Source: CAWCBG01 sp963793845 (lineage in GTDB: Bacteria > Acidobacteriota > Terriglobia > Terriglobales > Acidobacteriaceae). Taken from it: a DNA stretch of 64,000 bases. The stretch covers positions 372,001 through 436,000 of the forward strand of contig CAWCBG010000004.1 in assembly GCA_963793845.1 (NCBI GenBank). The letters are read 5' to 3'. Below are positions 52,903 through 63,463 of the stretch, one piece after another. The first letter of the stretch is position 1. Every line of letters begins with the position of its first letter. The notes beneath the pieces are model-generated. The model was not told the origin of the DNA, searched no databases, and saw only the letters and a list, made by a program, of their open reading frames with translations. Made by a program: the position numbers and the translations under genes.

Positions 52903-54168
52903 TTAGCGTGGCGCGGTCAGAGTGCTCGCCGCTGGCGCTGCAATCGCGGGGGAAGCCACCCGCACCAGAACTGAGGTCGAAAGAGGCGGTGCAGAAGCCG
53001 CAGTATCGTTCTGTTGAAGGTCGAGCAGCAGAATTCTGCTGTCCGAGTGATAGCTCTCACCGGACACGGTCTGTGCCAGGAAAACCGGATCGACGCTTTG
53101 CAGGTACTCGTGTCGGCTGACTGACGTGGTTTCCGACAGGTTGGTTCCGACGAAGTCGCGCTCGGCGTCGACCGCCGGGTCGATCCGGTGGTTGATCAAG
53201 CGTCCTCGTTTGGCAATTTCAATGGCAACATCATGCGTGGCCGCGGCCGCCCAGATGGGCGTGCCATTCTCGGTGTAACCGGTTTTCCAGATTCGAAGGT
53301 GATGTCGCCGGGACATAACGGCATCCGGATCGGGCAACGCATACGAGTAGTCCTGCACCCTCCCGAACAGATAGAAGCGAGCCATAGGCAGGCGGACATC
53401 GTTGGTTCCGTGCCGCGCCAGGTGCCACACGAATGACGGTCTCCAGTTATCGGTTTTGACCCACCCTGCGCGCCGGAAGGCTCGCTGCAAATCTTCCGGT
53501 TGAGCGACAAAGACAAGGTTCAGCATGTCGCCTTCACGCCCTTCGCCGCTGAAGACTCGCGGCGGAAGATAAACCATCATTTCGTCGAGCTCAGATGCGC
53601 TGGCGGAGGAACGCCGCAAACCTGCTGACGCGATCGACGTGGCGCCGTCGGCTTGCGCGGTGATCTCTGTGGTCTTCACGACTGTGCTGTCATGGCCGCG
53701 GGTTAGCAGAAGAACCGGCGTGGCAGGCAGAAAGATCACGCTGGTGAGGATCATCCCTGCCACCATGAGCTTGGTGCGCGAGCCGCCTTTCACGACTTTG
53801 CTGGCGCGGAGGGCGACGCGATCGCCGTTGGCCAACTCGAGAGAATCGAGCTTCAGGGATACTTTGCCTCCCATGCCCAGGAAGCGCTTTCCACTGACTC
53901 CGGTGACCGAGCCGAGGGCCTTGGTTCCGGATGGAATAACGGTGAAGCCATCCACATTCACATCGCGGACGACGACAAAAGGCAACGAGTCCCCCACATG
54001 GGCGTGCGCCGAGGAAATGCTTTTGGCAAGTTCAAGGTGGATGGGGGTGCCGTCCGGAATGGCCAGGGTAGCGGGAGTCGCACTCATGTCCTGGGCCGAA
54101 GCACACGACACAAGGAAAACCGCGAGCAGAATGTGAGCAGATAGCTTGCTGAGATACACACCGATCAA
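52903..54168 (-). CDS. Exported protein with LssY_C domain
   Basis: 421 residues, signal peptide ending ASAQ|DM. Residues 25-170 are beta-rich with a GTKALGSVTG segment and a hydrophobic helix (MVAGMILTSVIFLPATPVLLL). Residues ~215-370 are the LssY C-terminal domain (MLNLVFVAQPEDLQRAFRRAGWV, then FYLFGRVQDYSYALPDP), normally found beside DedA-like or PAP2 domains. Here it stands without them. The role is unknown. Confidence 0.7.
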   Translation of the reverse strand: MIGVYLSKLSAHILLAVFLVSCASAQDMSATPATLAIPDGTPIHLELAKSISSAHAHVGDSLPFVVVRDVNVDGFTVIPSGTKALGSVTGVSGKRFLGMGGKVSLKLDSLELANGDRVALRASKVVKGGSRTKLMVAGMILTSVIFLPATPVLLLTRGHDSTVVKTTEITAQADGATSIASAGLRRSSASASELDEMMVYLPPRVFSGEGREGDMLNLVFVAQPEDLQRAFRRAGWVKTDNWRPSFVWHLARHGTNDVRLPMARFYLFGRVQDYSYALPDPDAVMSRRHHLRIWKTGYTENGTPIWAAAATHDVAIEIAKRGRLINHRIDPAVDAERDFVGTNLSETTSVSRHEYLQSVDPVFLAQTVSGESYHSDSRILLLDLQQNDTAASAPPLSTSVLVRVASPAIAAPAASTLTAPR

Positions 54169-54350
54169 TGGATGCCGCCCCCACGGAGGCCTTGCCCCTC
54201 ACCCGCGACGTCCAAAGAATGTCAAGCACAATGGCGCGTTGGATTAACTGAACTGTACCTTACTTGGGGTGGGATGTCTGTACAAAAATGCACACAAATG
54301 GCTTGGGCCCTGCGCGGCACACACTTCGGTGCTGAATATTGGGAAGAGGG

Positions 54351-55190
54351 CTACTTCTTGGCCGTATCCTCGACCGCGTAGTCGGAAGGAACCTGAAACA
54401 GCGAGGCATCCGGCTCGGTACGCTGAATATTGGTCAACGCCATCACCGTCTGGCCGCCGTGGGGGTTATCAATCTCCGTAAGAACGGAGACTTTCAGCTG
54501 TGGTGAGACCCAAGTCTCCGTGGTCGAGACGACCGGCTGTGAGCTTCCCGCTGTTCCCGGCGCTATCGTACGTGTGATTCTGGTGCCGGTGACGAGCACG
54601 CCTTGCAGCTCTTTCTCTCCCAGGCTGTCGGACTTTACCGTCATATTGGAGGCCGATGGAGCCGAAAACGCTGGGGTGCCTGGGGCGACCGGTTGAATGG
54701 TGGCGGTCGGCGGGCTGGTCGCCGAACCAGGCCAGGGCCTCTGTGGAGGCAAGTTGGCTGAGGCGGGCGATGCGGGCACGTGCATCGCGGCAACGGGCGG
54801 CTGCCAGTGATACATCCTCGCGACTTTGTCGTTGGAGTTGAGAACCATCATCAGGTGCTGCACAGGATCGGTGATGACGACATTGCGTCCGGCAACGGTT
54901 CCGGAGCCGCTCACGAAGTCGGTCTCGCGCCGGGTACGGCCCTGGGAGTCGCGATAGAGCTTGCCTTGCGACCGGGATTGAAACTGCTCACCGCTCGGCA
55001 GCAGGCGCGTCGAGCGGCTTTCGGTATCGGCGGAGAACGGCGCTCCCGGAATGTTGGGAGCGCTCAGTCCTACTCCCGCGCCGCTAAACGCAGCCGGAGT
55101 CGCAGGCGGGCTGCCCGCCTGTGGTGTCAGCATCTGTCCGTGAGCAAGGCCCACCAATGCCAGTGTTGAAAGAATCAGGTAGAGCTTCAT
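54351..55190 (-). CDS. Secreted Pro/Ala-rich protein of unknown function
   Basis: 279 residues with a signal peptide (MKLYLILSTLALVGLAHG). A compact N-terminal part (GKLYRDSQGRTRRE, ITDPVQHLMMVLNSND) is followed by a long Pro/Ala/Thr-rich linker and a C-terminal part (SVLTEIDNPHGGQTVMALTNIQRTEPDASLFQVPSDY, quoted in part). This arrangement occurs in many acidobacterial exported proteins of unknown role. Confidence 0.6.
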   Translation of the reverse strand: MKLYLILSTLALVGLAHGQMLTPQAGSPPATPAAFSGAGVGLSAPNIPGAPFSADTESRSTRLLPSGEQFQSRSQGKLYRDSQGRTRRETDFVSGSGTVAGRNVVITDPVQHLMMVLNSNDKVARMYHWQPPVAAMHVPASPASANLPPQRPWPGSATSPPTATIQPVAPGTPAFSAPSASNMTVKSDSLGEKELQGVLVTGTRITRTIAPGTAGSSQPVVSTTETWVSPQLKVSVLTEIDNPHGGQTVMALTNIQRTEPDASLFQVPSDYAVEDTAKK

Positions 55191-55265
55191 CGCGGGCCCC
55201 CAGTCTCAGCAAACTTCTCCGCGGCTATTGTGGGCCTGATCTCACCCGAGCGCAACCTGCGAGGA

Positions 55266-55634
55266 TCATGCGCTCGCAGGCAGATTGCTTTTCTGAAAAG
55301 ATCGGATGGCGGCATTCTGGTCGTCGAAGCTGTGGAAGATGGTGAACAGGCGGGTGATGTGCAACAGGTTCTTCACATGCTTGCTGAGATGCATCAGCTT
55401 GAGATCGCCGCCCTGGTTGCGCACGGCGGTGTGCGCCGAAACCAGCTCGCCGACGCCGCAACTGTCCACGTTCAGAACATCGGAAAGATTCAGAACAATG
55501 TTCTTGTAGCCCTCGCCAAGGAGGCCATGAACCACATTGCGTAAGACGCCGGTGGCCTGACCCAGCTTGAGCTGTCCGACGATATCGACGATGACCACGC
55601 CTTCCACGAGCCGGGTACTGGTAATGATGCTCAA
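55266..55634 (-). CDS. STAS-domain anti-sigma-factor antagonist
   Basis: About 122 residues: VVIVDIVGQLKLGQATG, then VLNLSDVLNVDSCGVGELV with the phosphoacceptor Ser in DSCGVG, and GGDLKLMHLS. This is the SpoIIAA/RsbV-like fold. TTG 55634 is chosen because AGGAG lies seven bases upstream. The much longer upstream frame overlaps the terminator and looks noncoding. Confidence 0.8.
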   Translation of the reverse strand: MSIITSTRLVEGVVIVDIVGQLKLGQATGVLRNVVHGLLGEGYKNIVLNLSDVLNVDSCGVGELVSAHTAVRNQGGDLKLMHLSKHVKNLLHITRLFTIFHSFDDQNAAIRSFQKSNLPASA

Positions 55635-55758
55635 GGAAATCTCCTGCGGCCAGCCGGAGTGCGAAGTGTCATGCGCGCGGAGCGGCACCCTGGCCCTCCG
55701 TTTTCCAGAAACCAACAACTCGATCTCTATATTCGCCGCGATGGCCCAATTGTGCCAG

Positions 55759-55786
55759 AAAAAAATGAGCGGCCCGAAGGCCGCTC
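55759..55786 (-). terminator. Rho-independent terminator of the MscS-family gene
   Basis: On the minus strand GAGCGGCC - TTCG - GGCCGCTC forms a perfect stem with a UUCG-type loop, then A followed by a T-run. It is about 27 bases after the stop at 55813. Confidence 0.9.
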
Positions 55787-55812
55787 GACGGAGGTGGAAA
55801 GTTGGGTGAGGG

Positions 55813-56658
55813 TTATGCGGAGTGAGCCGCACTCGCTCCTGCAGCCGCGGTACGGACCATGTAATGCTGCTCCGGCACGGCAAAGCCGGCTGCGCCGAAA
55901 GCATCTTTAATCAAGGCGTTGGTGTCGAAGTAGACCTGCCAGTAGTCCTTATTGTTACAGAAAGGACGAACCGCCAGCACCGGACCCGCCAGGGTGAAAG
56001 TCAGGATCTCGACGCTGGGAGCGGGATCGGCGATGACATTGGGAATCTTCGCCAGTCCTGCCTTCAGGATCGCGATCGCCTGATGAGGATCGACGCTGTG
56101 CGACAGCTGCGCCTGCAAGTCCACCCTGCGGTAGGCGTTATGCGAGAAGTTCTGGATCACGTCGCCGAAAATCTTGCCATTGCCGACGATGTTGCGAATG
56201 TTGTCGAGGGTGTTGATCGAGGTCACGAAGAGTCCAACCTCTTCGACTGTTCCCATGACGCCGCCGGCCACCACGAAGTCCCCGACCTTGAAGGGCTGGA
56301 GAATCACCAGGAAAACACCAGCGGCGAAGTTGGCGAGCAACCCGCTCCAGGCCATGCCGACGGCGATCCCGGCAGCGGCAATCAAAGCAGCCAGGCTGGT
56401 GGTCTGGATGCCGAAGAAGCCCAGGATGCCGATCACCAGCAAGATGTTCAAAATGGCCGTAACGGCGTTGGCCATGTAACGGATCAGTGTGGGGTCGATC
56501 TTCTGCCGGGTCATGGCCCGGCTGATCATGCGGACACAAATTCCGATGAGCCAGCGGCCGACGATCCAGAGTGCCAGCGCTTCCAGGACGGTGATCCCGA
56601 GGGTGATCAGCAAAGCCCACCCGGTTTGAGCCAGCGAACTTATTTTTGAGGTATCCAT
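55813..56658 (-). CDS. MscS-family small-conductance mechanosensitive channel
   Basis: 281 residues. Three N-terminal hydrophobic helices end in the pore helix IAVGMAWSGLLANFAAGVFLVI (a Gly/Ala-rich TM3), followed by the beta domain QPFKVGDFVVAGGVMGTVEEVGLF (seen as QPFKVGDFV and GTVEEVGLF) and the C-terminal alpha-beta vestibule. It opens on osmotic downshock. Confidence 0.9.
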   Translation of the reverse strand: MDTSKISSLAQTGWALLITLGITVLEALALWIVGRWLIGICVRMISRAMTRQKIDPTLIRYMANAVTAILNILLVIGILGFFGIQTTSLAALIAAAGIAVGMAWSGLLANFAAGVFLVILQPFKVGDFVVAGGVMGTVEEVGLFVTSINTLDNIRNIVGNGKIFGDVIQNFSHNAYRRVDLQAQLSHSVDPHQAIAILKAGLAKIPNVIADPAPSVEILTFTLAGPVLAVRPFCNNKDYWQVYFDTNALIKDAFGAAGFAVPEQHYMVRTAAAGASAAHSA

Positions 56659-56906
56659 TGTTCGTTCTCCCTGTTATCTTGCGACGGAATATATCCGCAT
56701 GGTAGATAACACCCGCGACCGCCAGGCGAAATCTCCGGTGGTCAAAACCTGGCCAAACGAGTGCCTGTGCTTCGTCGAGAATTCTTTGATTTACCGGAGA
56801 TCGATAGAATACGCATTTCTGCGGCCTTTCGCGATGAAAATCCGTGCCTGGCGCGGGGTATGGGCAAGGCTGTTCCTGATCTTCGGGAAGACTGCTCGCG
56901 TCGGTC

Positions 56907-57812
56907 TCAGCGTCCGTGACCGGCCGCCCGGCGTAGGCGGAGGTCCAGCGGTGGCAGCGCATATCCGAAATCGCGGCAAAATAGAGCGCCGTCGGAGAGC
57001 GGAGGTGCGGGCTTCCCACCCGTCGAGGGAATCTCGACTTGGACGTTTTGGTCGAGCGTCTCAAGCCGGGCCTTCACCTGTTCGATGGGCCAGTTCTCCG
57101 CCGGAGTGTTGTAGATGACCGAAGGCAGCGTCGGCGCACGAGCCAGCAGCACCAGCATGTCGGCGAGGTCGTCCACGTGAACCAGCGACAGAACCGACTC
57201 GGGCCTGAAGGGCAGGGAGATCGTCTGGGGCGAGCCGGTGTTCAGCTTTTCGAAGATCTCGGAGCGCCAGGCCGAGGTCTGGCTGCCGGAACCTGCTCCG
57301 ATCACGCCTGCGATTCGCAAAGAAACGAAATCCAGTTCGGCACGAGCGGCCGCCCGCTCGCCGTACAGCTCGACGTAGCGCTTGGCAGTGCCGTAGAGAT
57401 CGATCGGGGCGGTCAGGTCCTGCTCCGTGAATACATGCTTGCTGCCGAATGCTCCGTAAACGCTCATCGAACTGGCAAAGATGAACCGCTGGACGCCCGA
57501 TTGCACCGCTGTTTCCAGCAGGTGGGTGCTGGCTCCGATGTTGACGCGGGTAGCCAGCTCGGGATTTGCGCTCGCTGTGGACGGAAGCACCGCCGCCAGG
57601 TGAAGGACGGTGCCGATCGGATGGTCGCGAAAAATCTGGTCAATCACCGCCGGCTCGGAGATGTCGCAGCCGCGCAGGTCAAGAGCGGCGTTGGAGTTGA
57701 AGTGGTGGTCGAGTCCGAGGAACGGGACGCCGGCCTCGCGCATGCGCTCGCAAATGCTGCGGCCGACGAAGCCTCCCGCTCCAGTAATCAGAGTAAGTTT
57801 ACTGGGGCCCAT
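56907..57812 (-). CDS. NAD-dependent sugar-nucleotide epimerase/dehydratase (extended SDR)
   Basis: 301 residues. Rossmann loop TLITGAGGFVGRSI, LHLAAVLPS, catalytic Ser in FASSMSVYGAFG and the Tyr-Lys pair in LYGTAKRYVEL are intact. SLVHVDDLAD follows. Members act on nucleotide sugars or related ketones. The exact substrate is unknown. It shares direction with the kinase-like gene upstream but is separated from it by a terminator hairpin. Confidence 0.85.
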   Translation of the reverse strand: MGPSKLTLITGAGGFVGRSICERMREAGVPFLGLDHHFNSNAALDLRGCDISEPAVIDQIFRDHPIGTVLHLAAVLPSTASANPELATRVNIGASTHLLETAVQSGVQRFIFASSMSVYGAFGSKHVFTEQDLTAPIDLYGTAKRYVELYGERAAARAELDFVSLRIAGVIGAGSGSQTSAWRSEIFEKLNTGSPQTISLPFRPESVLSLVHVDDLADMLVLLARAPTLPSVIYNTPAENWPIEQVKARLETLDQNVQVEIPSTGGKPAPPLSDGALFCRDFGYALPPLDLRLRRAAGHGR

Positions 57813-57848
57813 GGGGATTCAGTCTAGCGCAGGCGAACGTCGAACGAG

Positions 57849-57868
57849 AAAAGCGGCCCACAGGCCGC
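57849..57868 (-). terminator. Terminator after the kinase-like gene
   Basis: On the minus strand GCGGCC - TGTG - GGCCGC then TTTTC. It follows the stop at 57897 by about 30 bases. Confidence 0.75.
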
Positions 57869-57896
57869 CCTTCCCTCTTGCAATTTTGTTCGAATC

Positions 57897-58877
57897 TTAA
57901 TACTCGGATTCGTCCATCTCGGGTGGTTCACCAGCATCTGGCTCGATGGGCAGGTCCTGTGGTGGCGCTTGCGGCGATGCCGTCGTCTCGCCGTCCTTCT
58001 TCTTCAGGCGCACCACGGTGATCTTGGCGAAGCCTTCTTCGAACTTCGGAGGACGCAGCTTGCTGGCCATGCGCTGCATGACTTCCTCAGGAACATTACG
58101 TTCGCGGCGATGATTGCGCTCTATGCACACCTCTGGCGGCACATCGAAAAAGACCGCATGGGCCTCGTAACCAAAATCGTGCGCCAGCTTCACCCAGCTA
58201 CGGCGCTCGTGCGGCGAAAGATTGGTGGCGTCCACGTAGTTCCAGGGACGCTTGGCCAGCAGCCGAGCCCGCAACATCGAGCGCAGCGTGGAGAAGACCA
58301 GGTCCTGGTAGCGCTGCTCGGTGACGTCGTCGAACAGCAGAATGCGAACCATGTCGCTCGAAAGCGGCAGAATGTTGTGACGCTTAAACCAGGTGCTTTT
58401 GCCGGAGCCGGGCAGACCGATCGAGAGCACCACCGCGCCCTTCGACTTGCGCTCGTGCGGAGCGGGGGGCCGCGGGGCCGCTACTGCCGGCTGTTCGGGA
58501 GTTTCGCCTGCGTCGGAGGCTTCTGCCTCGGCCGCTTCGCCAGTGGGACCGCCGGGTACCGGCATGGCAGGAGCCTGGGGCGGAACCTGCGGCCGGTTGC
58601 CGCCGCGTCCACGGCGTCCGCGACGCCGGTTGCGGTCACGTCGCTGCTGGGCAGCTTCTTCGCCTCCACCACTGCCTGCGGAAGCCGCGGGTTCGCTGTC
58701 CTGGGATTCGGGCTCGGCTTCCGGCTGGGATTCGTATTCGGGCTGCTCGTTGGAGACGTCAGCGATGTTGCCGTCAGGGTCCGGGAATTTGGGTTGCAGC
58801 GGGGCAGGAGCTTCCTGGCCCGGCTTATCGGTTTGTGGCTTGCGCCGCTTTCCGCGGTCGCGCATCCATCTGCGCAT
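57897..58877 (-). CDS. P-loop polynucleotide kinase-like protein with RG-rich disordered region
   Basis: 326 residues. Residues ~1-145 are low-complexity Glu/Pro/Ala/Arg with an RNRRRGRRGRGGNRP block that looks RNA-binding. The rest is an AAA_33/PNKP-type kinase: Walker A GLPGSGKST (near 155), SSDMVRILLFDD, VDATNLSPHERRSW and HRRERNVPEEVM. Related domains phosphorylate nucleic-acid ends or small molecules. Start ATG 58877 is the one that begins the basic MRRWMRDRGKRRK tail. An earlier in-frame codon is in the noncoding repeat. Confidence 0.75.
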   Translation of the reverse strand: MRRWMRDRGKRRKPQTDKPGQEAPAPLQPKFPDPDGNIADVSNEQPEYESQPEAEPESQDSEPAASAGSGGGEEAAQQRRDRNRRRGRRGRGGNRPQVPPQAPAMPVPGGPTGEAAEAEASDAGETPEQPAVAAPRPPAPHERKSKGAVVLSIGLPGSGKSTWFKRHNILPLSSDMVRILLFDDVTEQRYQDLVFSTLRSMLRARLLAKRPWNYVDATNLSPHERRSWVKLAHDFGYEAHAVFFDVPPEVCIERNHRRERNVPEEVMQRMASKLRPPKFEEGFAKITVVRLKKKDGETTASPQAPPQDLPIEPDAGEPPEMDESEY

Positions 58878-58949
58878 GTTGCACTTGTAACACGCCTGAC
58901 TGCCAACTAGCAATGCGGAGGGTGGTAGGGAGACCGATACTTGATGTTC

Positions 58950-59104
58950 GTCATTCCGACCGGAGGGCGTCAGCCCGGAGCGGAGGAACCTGCTTCTTTT
59001 GCAATGGTTCACTGTCGACTGAAAGCAGGTCCTCAACTCCGCGCCCGCCCGATCCGCAATGCGGGCGGGTCGGAAAATCTTGCGGAGGCTGCCCTCGAAA
59101 TGAC
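58950..59104. repeat. Dispersed intergenic element with GTCATTCCGA-type ends
   Basis: Begins GTCATTCCGACCGGAGGGCG, ends TCGAAATGAC, with GAGGAACCTGC and CAGGTCCTC internal arms. Related to 61784-61910 and 4473-4561. The 447-base gap 58878-59324 otherwise holds only the gap promoter. Confidence 0.6.
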
Positions 59105-59206
59105 GACAGTAGATAGGCTTCGACTAAATGCGACCGTCGGCCCACGGTTTGGAGCATCGAGCCGCTGCGTGTGACGCCGACGTTCCCATGGTGTGACGCC
59201 GCGCAT

Positions 59207-59235
59207 TTGCTTCGCTCTGGGGTGGATGCTACGAT
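59207..59235 (+). promoter_or_regulatory. Candidate sigma-70 promoter of the gap operon
   Basis: TTGCTT (59207-59212), 17 bases, TACGAT (59230-59235), about 90 bases before gap. Moderate match only. Confidence 0.4.
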
Positions 59236-59324
59236 TTTTAGTTCCACCATAGAAGTTGGTCGCATTCTTCACGCGTGGCCTGTTATCACGGCGTTTTACA
59301 TTTGAATTCTTACTGCGAGGCAAC

Positions 59325-60335
<1,011 letters not shown>

Positions 60336-60537
60336 TTCTTCCCTGGCTCACGCCGATGGGGACGACATCGGCAGTGCGGCCACTATCCGGCCCGGCGGGC
60401 TCAGCTCCGCCGGGAGTCGTCCGACAGGTTTTGCAGCTCGACCCGGCACAGTCGCAGTTCATTCATCGCCGGGACGAGCCGAATTCCGGTAGAGCCATTA
60501 CCATCCGCGCGCACGGACGTGCAAGAGGTGGTTTTCT

Positions 60538-61746
60538 ATGTCGAAATTATCGATTCGTGATCTCTCCCTGAACAACAAGCGCATCTTCATGCGGGTCGAC
60601 TTCAATGTCCCGCTCGACGATGGCCGGGTGATGGACGACACCCGCATCCGCGAAACCCTGCCCACCATCGAGTACGCTCTGCGGCATGGGGCGAAGCTGA
60701 TCCTGGCATCGCACCTCGGCCGGCCCAAGGGCAAAGCCAATCCCAAGATGAGCCTCAAGCCAGTAGCTGAGCGCCTGCGCATTCTGCTTGATGAGGTGTT
60801 GCGGCGCGGCGAGAACGTCGGCTTTTCTCCTGACTGCATCGGGTTACAGGCAGAGGAGATGGCCGAGAAGCTGGAGCGCGGCCAAAGCCTGCTGCTGGAA
60901 AATTTGCGCTTTCATCCTGAAGAAGAGGCCAACGACCCGGCCTTCGCCAAACAACTGGCCAAACTTTGCGATTATTACGTGAATGACGCCTTCGGCTCAG
61001 CCCATCGCGCCCATGCCTCCACCGAAGGCATCACCCACTTCGTGGAGAAGAGCGCCGCGGGCCTGCTCATGGAGAAGGAGCTCGAGTACCTGGGCAAGGC
61101 GCTGTCGCATCCGCAGAAGCCGTTCGTGGCGATTCTCGGCGGGGCCAAGGTCAGCGACAAGATCGGCGTCATCAAACACCTGATGACCAAGGTGAATACC
61201 CTTATCATCGGCGGCGGGATGTCCTATACCTTCCTGAAGGCGCAGGGACAGGAGATCGGCAAGTCGCTCCTGGAGGCTGACAAGCTGGAACTGGCGCGCC
61301 AGATTCTCGCCGACGCCAAGGCTCACAATATAAAGTTCCTCCTGCCGGTGGATCATGTCGTCGCCGACAAAGTTTCGGCCGATGCGCGCATCCAGAACAT
61401 CGGCGTGGGCCAGGCGATTCCAGCGGACATGATTGCCCTCGACATTGGTCCCAAATCGGTGGACCTGTTCACCGGGGAGATCAGCACAGCCCGCACGATC
61501 GTCTGGAACGGGCCCATGGGCGTGTTCGAGATCGAAGCCTTCGCCAAAGGCACGAAAAAGATCGCGAATGCGGTTGCAGAAAACGGAGCTGCGACCTCGA
61601 TTGTCGGCGGCGGTGACAGCGTGGCAGCCATTAAGGCGGCCGGCGTGGCCGACCATATCACACATATCTCAACCGGCGGAGGCGCCTCGTTGGAGTTCCT
61701 GGAAGGCAAGAAGCTGCCGGGAGTGGAAGCGCTGACCAGTCGATAA
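60538..61746 (+). CDS. pgk: Phosphoglycerate kinase
   Basis: 402 residues. RVDFNVPLDDGRVMDDTRI (seen as RVDFNVPL), ASHLGRPKG, LLENLRFHPEE, GGAKVSDKI and VGGGDSVAA are all present. AGAGGTGG precedes ATG 60538. Full length, no anomalies. Confidence 0.97.
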   Translation: MSKLSIRDLSLNNKRIFMRVDFNVPLDDGRVMDDTRIRETLPTIEYALRHGAKLILASHLGRPKGKANPKMSLKPVAERLRILLDEVLRRGENVGFSPDCIGLQAEEMAEKLERGQSLLLENLRFHPEEEANDPAFAKQLAKLCDYYVNDAFGSAHRAHASTEGITHFVEKSAAGLLMEKELEYLGKALSHPQKPFVAILGGAKVSDKIGVIKHLMTKVNTLIIGGGMSYTFLKAQGQEIGKSLLEADKLELARQILADAKAHNIKFLLPVDHVVADKVSADARIQNIGVGQAIPADMIALDIGPKSVDLFTGEISTARTIVWNGPMGVFEIEAFAKGTKKIANAVAENGAATSIVGGGDSVAAIKAAGVADHITHISTGGGASLEFLEGKKLPGVEALTSR

Positions 61747-61783
61747 GGGGGCGCTACGTACTAATCTAACGAGGCCCGATTTC

Positions 61784-61910
61784 GTCATTCGGACCGGGGG
61801 GCAACTCGATCGGAGAAACTGCTGTTCGAGATGGTTTCCACTTCCCGAAGACAACAGGTGCCTCGACTCCCCTTCGGTCGCCTGGCGACCTCAGGCTCCC
61901 TCGGAATGAC
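61784..61910. repeat. Dispersed intergenic element with GTCATTCGGA-type ends
   Basis: Starts GTCATTCGGACCGGGGGGC and ends TCGGAATGAC (61901-61910), a near-perfect inverted end pair. Internal ACAACAGGTGCCTCGACTCC recalls the copy at 58950. Confidence 0.6.
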
Positions 61911-61950
61911 GTGAGATATTAGCGAGACGGTAGAGAGGGCCGCGCGCAGC

Positions 61951-62529
61951 ATGAGTTCAAACCCGATCGCGCTCAGGATTCCGCTCAATGACCGTATCCT
62001 GCTCATCGCGGGACCGGGGGACATCACGCGCGAACTGACAGACGCGATCGTGAATGCGGCCAACTCTTCCCTCATGGGCGGAGGAGGAGTGGATGGCGCA
62101 ATCCATCGCGCCGGCGGTCCTTCCATCCTGGAGGCGTGCCGCCAGATCGTCGCCCTGAGAGGTAGTTTGCCGGCAGGGCAGGCAGTCGCAACACCTGCGG
62201 GACGGCTTAGCGCACAGTACGTGATCCATACGGTTGGACCGTTCTGGAATGGCGGGAAACGCGACGAAGCGGAGACCCTGGCCAGTTGCCATCGCGAGGC
62301 AATCCGCGTCGCGGATGAGCTGAAGCTGTCGTCCATCGCCTTCCCGGCGATCTCGACGGGTGTGTACCGCTATCCTGTTGATCAGGCGTCGCAGGTCGCG
62401 GTCAGCAGTGCGGCTGAGGCACTGGCCACGGCCGAGTATGTTCGTGAGGTGCGCTTCGTGCTCTATGATTCGGTGAGCCTGAATCATTTCGTCGAGGCAG
62501 CCAAGGCGCTGGGTCGTCCGCTGATGTAA
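61951..62529 (+). CDS. Macrodomain protein (ADP-ribose / O-acetyl-ADP-ribose hydrolase type)
   Basis: 192 residues, MacroD-like. GDITRELTDAIVNAANSSLMGGGGVDGAIHRAGG (quoted in part as NAANSSLMGGGGVDGAIH) is the ADP-ribose loop with the conserved Asn and Asp, and IAFPAISTGVYRYP is the second loop. Such enzymes remove ADP-ribose from proteins or deacetylate O-acetyl-ADP-ribose. It lies between pgk and tpiA on the same strand, an unusual place. Confidence 0.92.
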   Translation: MSSNPIALRIPLNDRILLIAGPGDITRELTDAIVNAANSSLMGGGGVDGAIHRAGGPSILEACRQIVALRGSLPAGQAVATPAGRLSAQYVIHTVGPFWNGGKRDEAETLASCHREAIRVADELKLSSIAFPAISTGVYRYPVDQASQVAVSSAAEALATAEYVREVRFVLYDSVSLNHFVEAAKALGRPLM

Positions 62530-62566
62530 CGGGTATTCTCGAAATTCCTGACGATTGGACTCATTC

Positions 62567-63319
62567 ATGCCACGTAAGAAATTGATTGCCGCCAACTGGA
62601 AGATGTATAAGACGCCGGAACAGACCACGGCATTTTTCGCCGAGTTCCTACCGATCGTCGCCGATCACACGCGCGACGAAATCGTCGTCTGCCCTCCCTT
62701 TGTTTGCCTGCATGCGGCAGTCGGAGACGCGAGGGGATCGAACGTCGCTGTCGGCGCGCAGAACATGGGATGGGCAAAGGAAGGCGCCTTTACCGGAGAA
62801 GTCTCTCCGGTGATGTTGTGCGCGATTGGGGTGACGCACGTCATCATCGGCCACTCGGAGCGGCGGCAATATTTCAATGAAACCGACGACACCGTCAACC
62901 GCAAGCTTGAGCTCGCGCTGGAGCAAGACCTCACGCCCATCGTCTGCGTAGGCGAAGTACTGGAGGAGCGCGAGGCTGGCTTAACCGAGGACGTGTTGCG
63001 GCGTCAGTGCATGCGCGCCTTTAATGGGATTTCAGCGAAGAAAGCCGCCAAGCTTACCATTGCTTACGAGCCGGTGTGGGCCATCGGTACTGGCAAAACA
63101 GCCACCCCGCAGATGGCGGCTGACGCCCATCAGGTGATTCGTCACGAGGCCGGAAAAGCATTCGGCAAAGAGTTTGCCGAGGCTCTGCGAATCTTGTACG
63201 GCGGCAGCGTGAAGCCCGACAACGCTACGGCCCTGATGTCGGAGAGCGAGATTGACGGTGCGTTGGTGGGAGGCGCAAGTCTCGATCCGGCGAACTTCGT
63301 GCAGATCGTGAAGTACTGA
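62567..63319 (+). CDS. tpiA: Triosephosphate isomerase
   Basis: 250 residues. NWKMYKT (residue Lys near 12), GHSERRQYF (catalytic His), AYEPVWAIGTG (catalytic Glu) and YGGSVKPDN are intact. ATG 62567 matches the family start and is preferred over the upstream codon at 62555. Confidence 0.97.
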   Translation: MPRKKLIAANWKMYKTPEQTTAFFAEFLPIVADHTRDEIVVCPPFVCLHAAVGDARGSNVAVGAQNMGWAKEGAFTGEVSPVMLCAIGVTHVIIGHSERRQYFNETDDTVNRKLELALEQDLTPIVCVGEVLEEREAGLTEDVLRRQCMRAFNGISAKKAAKLTIAYEPVWAIGTGKTATPQMAADAHQVIRHEAGKAFGKEFAEALRILYGGSVKPDNATALMSESEIDGALVGGASLDPANFVQIVKY

Positions 63320-63463
63320 GCCGAACAATCCGAGAATGCCCATTCTTTGTTGAGTGTTCGACCCGCAAACCGTGCGGACCAGAAAAGAAACGCGGGCGCT
63401 CCGCTCAGCATGACAACGGTAAGCAAGGTGCCGCCCCATTCCAGGGGAGCCCACTTTCAGCGC

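Noticed and set aside
59000..59100. Short plus-strand frames upstream of gap
   Set aside because: They lie within the dispersed repeat and lack ribosome sites.
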